32,684 nucleotides of DNA, from IMG/VR virus record IMGVR_UViG_3300032093_000518, positions 1-32,684 of that record. One strand, 5' to 3'. Positions 28,290-32,684 of this stretch are shown piece by piece. The notes below the pieces were generated by a model, which had not been told where the DNA came from, did not search any database, and saw only the letters and a program-made list of their open reading frames with translations. The translations under genes and the position numbers were made by a program. The first letter of the stretch is position 1, and the number at the start of each line of letters is the position of its first letter. Origin of the DNA: a virus.

Positions 28290-29403
28290 ATGCGGCACGG
28301 ACTTCTGCTTCAGAAGGACCAGTGGGCATCTGGAAATCAGCATCAATCTTATCATAAAGTTCCAAAAACGATTGCTTGGTCTCATCATCGAATCGTGCGG
28401 TACAAACGTCAATCGCTTTTGCTTTGTTACCAAAGATGCTGTAGGCACGGATGATATGAACCAAGCGGCGAGTGCTGATGATTTCCTCAATACCACCATC
28501 GTAGAATGTCTTACGAATCACGTCCGCCCAATCAACCAGACGCTTACAGAAGTCGCGGTCTTCAACACCAAGATCCAGAGCGATACCCTCAAGAATCTTC
28601 TGCTCAGTCGCAGGAGCAGGATATGCTTGCTCAAAGGTCACGGGGAAACGCTCAAGGAATGCTTCGTTAAGAACGTTAGTGCCGATAAAGCGACCGTCAT
28701 CGCTACCCTTACCTTTGGTGTTAGCGGTAGCAATCACGTTGAAACCAGCAGCAGGTTTCACGAAACGACCAATCTTCTTGAGGAAAACACCTTTACCCTC
28801 CAGAACAGATTGCAGACACAGAATCTTATTAGAAGCAAGGTCAATTTCGTCCAGAAGAAGAATCGCACCACGCTCCAATGCCTCAATCACAGGACCATTA
28901 TGCCAAGCAGTTTCGCCATTCACAAGACGGAAACCACCAATCAGGTCATCTTCATCGGTCTCAATGGTAATGTTGACACGAATCATTTCACGTTTGAGTT
29001 GAGCACACGCTTGCTCAACCGAGAACGTTTTACCGTTACCCGAAAGACCCGTAATGAACGTAGGGTAAAAGATACGGGACTGAATAATTTTCTTAATATC
29101 GTTAAAGTTACCAAACTTGACGAAGGTATCATCTTTATCAGGAATAAGATTTTGTTCCACAGAGGGGAGAGCGGCAGGTGCTTGATATGCCTGCTCCATT
29201 TTACCAACAACACTAGGAGTCACTTCCAAGTTCCAACGACCACGACCAGTCTTGTAGTCTTCCAGGCGGCGGGTCACGGTCTGATAATTCAGACCACGAG
29301 AAGCACAGAAACCTTTTAGGTCACCAGTGGTAACTTCGGAACCATACAGTTCTTTAATAGACTCAATCAGTTGGGCGTCGTTCACAGCAGACTTGCGAGG
29401 CAT
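28267..29403 (-). CDS. cobS: CobS-like MoxR-family AAA+ ATPase
   Basis: A 378-aa protein. Residues 1-60 are a helical, possibly DNA- or protein-binding domain (GLNYQTVTRRLEDYKTGRGR). The AAA+ core has Walker A GLSGNGKT (119-126), Walker B ILLLDEID (181-188) and sensor-1 Asn228 in VIATANT, and later an arginine-rich RRLVHIIRAY. In cobalamin synthesis CobS works with CobT and CobN to insert cobalt; cyanophage copies are widely called CobS. No CobN or other cobalamin gene is in the window, so a general MoxR-type chaperone paired with the VWA protein is equally likely. It heads the gp45/gp44 unit, right after a terminator and a TATAAT box. Confidence 0.9.
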   Translation of the reverse strand: MPRKSAVNDAQLIESIKELYGSEVTTGDLKGFCASRGLNYQTVTRRLEDYKTGRGRWNLEVTPSVVGKMEQAYQAPAALPSVEQNLIPDKDDTFVKFGNFNDIKKIIQSRIFYPTFITGLSGNGKTFSVEQACAQLKREMIRVNITIETDEDDLIGGFRLVNGETAWHNGPVIEALERGAILLLDEIDLASNKILCLQSVLEGKGVFLKKIGRFVKPAAGFNVIATANTKGKGSDDGRFIGTNVLNEAFLERFPVTFEQAYPAPATEQKILEGIALDLGVEDRDFCKRLVDWADVIRKTFYDGGIEEIISTRRLVHIIRAYSIFGNKAKAIDVCTARFDDETKQSFLELYDKIDADFQMPTGPSEAEVRAAFASPEVF

Positions 29404-29436
29404 AATGTAGTTAGGTGGTTTTGTTTAACTGAAGTT

Positions 29437-29442
29437 ATTATA
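29437..29442 (-). promoter_or_regulatory. -10 element of the CobS-unit promoter (TATAAT)
   Basis: TATAAT 34 nt upstream of the CobS-like ATG and 4 nt after a terminator U-tract. The position 17 bp upstream falls exactly on the terminator loop (CTCAAC), a poor -35. Confidence 0.5.
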
Positions 29443-29446
29443 CAAG

Positions 29447-29472
29447 AAAAAAGGGGGCAGTTGAGTGCCCCC
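29447..29472 (-). terminator. Intrinsic terminator before the CobS unit
   Basis: GGGGGCA-CTCAAC-TGCCCCC followed by TTTTTT on the minus strand, about 10 nt after the stop of the 62-aa gene. Confidence 0.9.
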
Positions 29473-29482
29473 TGTGACAGTT

Positions 29483-29671
29483 TCAGGACTGGACCTGCTG
29501 GTTTCGCAATTCATTCAAATAATCCTCACTAGCAATATGAGGAGTGTATCCGGGATAAAACTGGTTTACAACGGCAGTAATTCCCATTGCAGTAATAGCA
29601 CTATCGCACTTTACCCAGACTTGTTTTGTATCAGATTTGACAACGTGGTCAAATGGAAATTTAGATTTCAT
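29483..29671 (-). CDS. Small conserved protein (62 aa)
   Basis: MKSKFPFDHVVKSDTKQVWV at the start, then KCDSAITAMGITAVVNQFYPGY and the end RNQQVQS. It looks like a small alpha/beta cytosolic protein without known motif. It overlaps the 170-aa gene as ATGA and ends the unit just before a terminator. I recall similar proteins in cyanophages without function. Confidence 0.75.
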   Translation of the reverse strand: MKSKFPFDHVVKSDTKQVWVKCDSAITAMGITAVVNQFYPGYTPHIASEDYLNELRNQQVQS

Positions 29672-30180
29672 TTTTCAACTGTAAATGTTTTGTTCTTAAC
29701 TTTAGTATCAAACTCACCAGTTCTACCTGGTTTCATACCACCTATTTTAACATTCTTTCCTTTACCTGGCCAAGAGGTCTTTGAAGTACCTTTAAGAGTT
29801 GATTCTCCACCCCCCTTACGCTGAATCAATACAGAATCTTGGTCATACTTCTTGCCAAGTTTTTCAATTGCCTTTTTAAACTTTCTCTTACCTTTTTTAC
29901 CAGGAGTAATGATATGAGATTTTTCTCCTACTTTTTTCTCCTGAGGAGTTCCTGGATTTTCAGTGTATCTTCCAGCAACCTTAGTAGGACCAGGAAGACC
30001 TGCACCTCTTACATCTTTTTCAAGTTGTTTTGAACGTGCATTGTTTTCTGCTTTTGATTTGTCTCCTCTCTGAGCAGACATAATTGCCATACCACCCTTC
30101 TTTGACTTGCTCATTACACGAGTAAGAGAAGTCTCTTGGATAGAATAACATTCTATCACAAATTCTTGAAATGTTTTCAT
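29668..30180 (-). CDS. Basic late-type protein with capsid-targeting-like N-terminus (170 aa)
   Basis: It begins MKTFQEFVIEC, the closest match in the window to the T4 internal-protein targeting sequence, with V8-I9-E10 as candidate cleavage site (or SIQE a few residues later). The rest is strongly basic: SKSKKGGMAIMSAQRGDKS, then NNARSKQLEKDVRGAGLPGP, EKSHIITPGKKGKRKFKKAI, KKYDQDSVLIQRKGGG and TSKTSWPGKGKNVKIGG. The order N...L...I/V...G, then EKSxxxT, then KYxQDSVL loosely recalls DUF3293-type proteins, which is a weak suggestion. It is co-transcribed with the 55-aa gene behind a late element. A packaged DNA-binding or injected protein is inference. Confidence 0.8.
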   Translation of the reverse strand: MKTFQEFVIECYSIQETSLTRVMSKSKKGGMAIMSAQRGDKSKAENNARSKQLEKDVRGAGLPGPTKVAGRYTENPGTPQEKKVGEKSHIITPGKKGKRKFKKAIEKLGKKYDQDSVLIQRKGGGESTLKGTSKTSWPGKGKNVKIGGMKPGRTGEFDTKVKNKTFTVEK

Positions 30181-30181
30181 C

Positions 30182-30349
30182 TTATCCTAATGTGGGTTTC
30201 TTTTTAGAAGACTTAGGGGTTGGAGCAGGTCTTTCAAATTTAGTTCCGTCCTGAACTAATCCGTCTCCATCACGATCAGTCGCATTTTCATTAAAACCCT
30301 CTTCTGGAGCAGGTGCTGGTTCTTGAAATAAGTCTGTAAATCTACTCAT
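30182..30349 (-). CDS. Small late-type protein with EF-hand-like loop (55 aa)
   Basis: MSRFTDLFQEPAPAPEEGFN at the start, then the calcium-loop-like DRDGDGLVQDGTKFE and a basic tail (KSSKKKPTLG). The stop is 1 nt before the ATG of the 170-aa gene. A late element lies 25 nt upstream, overlapping the CobT-like stop. I recall MSRFTDLF-starting proteins in many cyanophages; they are uncharacterised. Asp residues at loop positions 1, 3 and 5 make calcium binding plausible. Confidence 0.75.
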   Translation of the reverse strand: MSRFTDLFQEPAPAPEEGFNENATDRDGDGLVQDGTKFERPAPTPKSSKKKPTLG

Positions 30350-30373
30350 TGCCTTTATTGAGTTCTATAAAAA

Positions 30374-30380
30374 TATTTAT
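30374..30380 (-). promoter_or_regulatory. Late promoter element (ATAAATA)
   Basis: TGATAAATATTTTTATAG on the minus strand, beginning in the TGA stop of the CobT-like gene, 25 nt upstream of the ATG at 30349. Confidence 0.62.
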
Positions 30381-32530
30381 CAAGCAACAAGTTCCACAAA
30401 CTCTCCAAGAATCTTTTTATTCATTTTTTTGGACTTGAGACTCTTAGCAAAAGCAGACTTGATTTGAGTCTTGGTCGCATCTTCAGCAACTTCAAACTCT
30501 GTATCTTGAGAAAGTGCAGTTGCAGAAAGACCAAAATAAGAATGGTAACCAGATTTTTTAATCGTGAATGCCTTTTCTTTTTTCCAAGCACTCATCGCTT
30601 TTTCAAGGTCTGGACCATAATAACCACAATATCGACGAATAAAGTTACCAGCGTCACGACCTTCCAGAACACGAATACCGATGAAGTTGATATCAGCAAA
30701 CTTGTCCCGCAGGTTACGAAGGAAAATATCAGTAATTTGATGCCATTCACAATCCAAAGAATAGGTGTTTCCAGTCTTACGGTCACGCAAGAATGAACCA
30801 AACCCAATGCCAGCAGTTCCCAGAAAAGGATTGTCTTCCCAATGACGCTTGACTTCACGGTGATACTTAATACCACACGCTTCACCATCAGTCAAAATCA
30901 CACACTGAACTTTTTGGAGTTTATTTTCTTTTTGAAACTTAGGAAGAATCTGATGAAGAGAAATCAATGCCTCATTCAGGGGAGTGCCTGAAAGAGAAAG
31001 ACCCAGAGGAATAGAGTAACGAGCATAATAGTTGCGACCAAAGGCAATAGCAAGACGAAAGATATTTTTCATCTGCTCTTCCAGAGTCTTACTATTCACT
31101 TGACTGGTAAGCAAATTCATCATCGAGAACCATTCACCAACCTGAATCAGACCATCTTTCTTTTCATAAGCAAGTTCGCGAAGGTTTGCCTTACCATTCT
31201 CACCATAAGAAACCAAAGGATAATCAGTCGTGAAAGCATAGACCTCAAACGGAATTGCAACTTTTTTACAAAACCAGACAAGGTTGAAGAGTTGCTTAAC
31301 GGTATCCAGCATCACATCGCACATCGAACCAGACCAGTCTAAAACGAATACCAGACCGTGATTCTTACCGGTAGCAAGAGTCGTAACCTTCCTGAAGAGG
31401 TCTTCGTTATATTTGTAGGTATGAAGTTTAGAGCAGTCCAGAACACCAGTACGGGCAGTCGTAGCACGGGCATAGGAGTCTGCTGCTTTACGACACTCAA
31501 ACTCTTTTACCAGATAATTGACTTCCTTTTGTGCCGAACGCTTGAACTCTACAAACTGTTTATCAACTTCACCAAAAATATCTTCATACTTATATTCACT
31601 GTCCTCAATGAAAGAATCCCAAGTTTCTTTACAGCGAGAATGAATCTCAGCGTTCGGGACAATAATCTTTTTCAGATTAAGTTTGGGCAGTTCCAAATAG
31701 ACATTTTCAGGACCACTATTGTTAACAAGATCTTTCAGTGCTTCTTCCAAAGAATCCATTGTCTTCACTTCGGGTTCCTCATTCTTCTCACCACCCCGTT
31801 CTTGAGTGGTATCACCCATTTCTGGGGTGGTTTCACTAGAAGCAGAACCTTCCGAAGAATCAGACTCAGGTTGGTCATTCTCACCTTCTTGCTGGTCACT
31901 GAAGTCAGAAGCGGGTTGATTATCAGCATCACTTTGCTGGGACTCAAGATTATCCAAAGAAATCTTGGTTTCTTCCTGTTGCTTTTGCTTACAATACTTG
32001 TAAAGTGCTTCTGCAGCAATCAGAACATCAGCAAAGGTTTCGGTATCGGCAATCAGGTTGATGATTTCAGTTTCCTCACCACGCTCAATGGGAATATCAA
32101 TATAGTTTCCAATCTTGAACCACAGGTTAGCACGGTCGGCAAGGTTGTAAGTTTCCAGTTTATCATCACCAATCTGGAAGAAATCATCATCGGCAAGTTC
32201 CTTATAACCAGCATAGAAAGTCTTGGCGAGACCAGCGTAACGACGCTTCATCAGTTTCTCAATGCGAGCATCCTCAACCACATTCACAAACTGTGGGGGA
32301 ATCTTGTGCTCCTTCAACCAGTCTTCATCAGGTGTATAGAGAGCGTGTCCGACCTCGTGCCCCACCAGAAGGTCATAGACGGTGTTGCTGGCACGTTCCC
32401 ACATTGGCAGGGTCAGCACACGGGTATGAACATTAAAGCAGGCAGTCTCCACCTTCTTGTGCTCAACCACAAGGTCTTCGGTGGCAAGAAGTTTAGCAAG
32501 TTGGGACTTGATTTCGTGGCGGACGGTCAT
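30380..32530 (-). CDS. cobT: CobT-like VWA-domain protein with HEVGH metallopeptidase motif
   Basis: A 716-aa protein. The N-terminal domain has HEVGH (His58, Glu59, His62) in LLVGHEVGHALYTP with VEDARIE (Glu86 or Glu91) as likely third zinc ligand. An acidic, Ser/Glu/Gln-rich linker covers about 190-265. The C-terminal von Willebrand A domain has the MIDAS motif DWSGS (398-402) in GLVFVLDWSGSMC, and later LSGTPLNEAL and ILTDGEACG. CobT-type proteins partner MoxR/CobS AAA+ ATPases in metal insertion or protein remodelling; the phage CobS-like gene is 1 kb downstream. The HExxH pair is a peptidase feature that a simple cobaltochelatase name does not capture. The gene has no strong Shine-Dalgarno. 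Confidence 0.88.
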   Translation of the reverse strand: MTVRHEIKSQLAKLLATEDLVVEHKKVETACFNVHTRVLTLPMWERASNTVYDLLVGHEVGHALYTPDEDWLKEHKIPPQFVNVVEDARIEKLMKRRYAGLAKTFYAGYKELADDDFFQIGDDKLETYNLADRANLWFKIGNYIDIPIERGEETEIINLIADTETFADVLIAAEALYKYCKQKQQEETKISLDNLESQQSDADNQPASDFSDQQEGENDQPESDSSEGSASSETTPEMGDTTQERGGEKNEEPEVKTMDSLEEALKDLVNNSGPENVYLELPKLNLKKIIVPNAEIHSRCKETWDSFIEDSEYKYEDIFGEVDKQFVEFKRSAQKEVNYLVKEFECRKAADSYARATTARTGVLDCSKLHTYKYNEDLFRKVTTLATGKNHGLVFVLDWSGSMCDVMLDTVKQLFNLVWFCKKVAIPFEVYAFTTDYPLVSYGENGKANLRELAYEKKDGLIQVGEWFSMMNLLTSQVNSKTLEEQMKNIFRLAIAFGRNYYARYSIPLGLSLSGTPLNEALISLHQILPKFQKENKLQKVQCVILTDGEACGIKYHREVKRHWEDNPFLGTAGIGFGSFLRDRKTGNTYSLDCEWHQITDIFLRNLRDKFADINFIGIRVLEGRDAGNFIRRYCGYYGPDLEKAMSAWKKEKAFTIKKSGYHSYFGLSATALSQDTEFEVAEDATKTQIKSAFAKSLKSKKMNKKILGEFVELVA

Positions 32531-32552
32531 TTAAGTTGAATCGTATGAATGT

Positions 32553-32558
32553 ATAATA
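32553..32558 (-). promoter_or_regulatory. Possible -10 element for the CobT-like gene (TATTAT)
   Basis: GTATTATAC on the minus strand, 23 nt upstream of the ATG and just after the hairpin at 32566-32586. No credible -35 is present. Confidence 0.35.
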
Positions 32559-32565
32559 CAGAAGA

Positions 32566-32586
32566 ACCTCCCTTTTTGGGGGAGGT
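32566..32586 (-). terminator. Hairpin, probable weak terminator before CobT-like gene
   Basis: ACCTCCC-CCAAAAA-GGGAGGT on the minus strand, followed by TTCTTCTG rather than a pure U-run. It lies 14 nt after the stop of the partial gene at the right edge. The stem sequence is the same 7-mer as in the terminator at 22312-22354. Confidence 0.55.
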
Positions 32587-32599
32587 CATGTGCCGCTTT

Positions 32600-32684
32600 T
32601 TAAAGTGGCTCAGTCGTGCTTTTGCTTGTCGGAGTGCTTGCGGTTTTAGTTTCCGCTTCTGCTCCTTCTTGGAATGGTGCTGCC
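32600..32684 (-). CDS. C-terminal fragment of an upstream gene
   Basis: In one minus-strand frame the last 27 codons read AAPFQEGAEAETKTASTPTS then KSTTEPL and stop at TAA, immediately before a hairpin. The Ala/Thr/Ser/Glu composition fits the tail of a low-complexity phage protein. Another frame is also open here, so the assignment is tentative; the gene body is outside the window. Confidence 0.4.
   Translation of the reverse strand, partial: AAPFQEGAEAETKTASTPTSKSTTEPL

Noticed and set aside
28372-29319. 315-codon open frame on the plus strand
   Set aside because: Antisense to the CobS-like AAA+ gene with intact Walker motifs; a codon-bias shadow.
31358-32539. 393-codon open frame on the plus strand
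   Set aside because: Fully antisense to the CobT-like gene, whose VWA and HEVGH motifs are clear; the plus frame has no domain, promoter or Shine-Dalgarno.
1-32684. CRISPR arrays, insertion sequences, integrase or attachment sites, introns or inteins
   Set aside because: None seen: no spaced direct repeats, no transposase motifs, and nrdA, gp43 and gp41 are uninterrupted.

Overview
The window looks like part of a T4-like marine cyanophage genome (a myovirus of Synechococcus or Prochlorococcus). It carries a T4-type replisome (gp43 polymerase, gp44/gp62 clamp loader, gp45 clamp, gp41 helicase, gp61 primase, UvsX recombinase, RegA repressor) and class Ia NrdA/NrdB. Alongside these are genes typical of cyanophages: hsp20, MazG, a CobS-like AAA+ ATPase, a CobT-like VWA protein, and small conserved cyanophage proteins. 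Every gene I can support is on the minus strand, so transcription runs from high to low coordinates. Adjacent genes commonly overlap as ATGA or TAATG.

Layout in the direction of transcription. (A) 32.6-29.45 kb: CobT-like VWA/metallopeptidase, then late genes of 55, 170 and 62 aa, ending in a terminator. (B) 29.44-23.08 kb: CobS-like ATPase, a DUF3310-like protein, sliding clamp, HExxH protein, two small genes, gp44, two small genes, Dam-like methylase, gp62 and RegA, then a terminator. (C) 23.07-22.31 kb: Hsp20 and a 56-aa protein, then a terminator that contains the next promoter. (D) 22.3-11.16 kb: a pair of related small proteins, gp43, two tiny genes, UvsX, gp41, MazG, a 61-aa protein, an HExxH protein, tRNA-Ala and tRNA-Leu, then virion-like proteins (307 aa, a 438-aa nucleotidyltransferase, 549 aa, 59 aa). 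(E) 11.16-4.88 kb: a 184-aa structural protein, small genes, primase, nrdA, nrdB and a 53-aa gene. (F) 4.88-3.72 kb: a 337-aa low-complexity structural-like protein. (G) 3.7 kb to the left edge: GIY-YIG nuclease-like protein, a C39-peptidase-like protein and a lysozyme that share an N-terminal module, then a secreted beta-barrel-like protein cut by the window edge.

Regulation is unusually legible. Sigma70-type promoters (TTGACN, 17-18 bp, near-TATAAT) lie inside the 3' ends of upstream genes and face gp45, gp44, primase, mazG, the uvsX region, the tRNA pair and the lysis region. Two more are fused with intrinsic terminators. T4-type late elements (ATAAATA), often overlapping the stop codon of the previous gene or abutting a terminator U-tract, mark structural, lysis and unknown genes. 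Late islands are therefore interleaved with early replication genes on one strand.

The best candidate for an undescribed system is a set of three late-type proteins that start with M-K-[ST]-F-x-[QE]-F-[ILV]-x-E. This resembles the T4 internal-protein capsid-targeting sequence with its prohead-protease site. One of the three carries a nucleotidyltransferase domain of the NMN-adenylyltransferase type, which suggests an enzyme packaged in the head and injected into the host. Ten genes below 60 aa, and the edge-truncated protein at 1-1531, were found by direct reading. All family assignments come from reading motifs and from memory; no database search was run.
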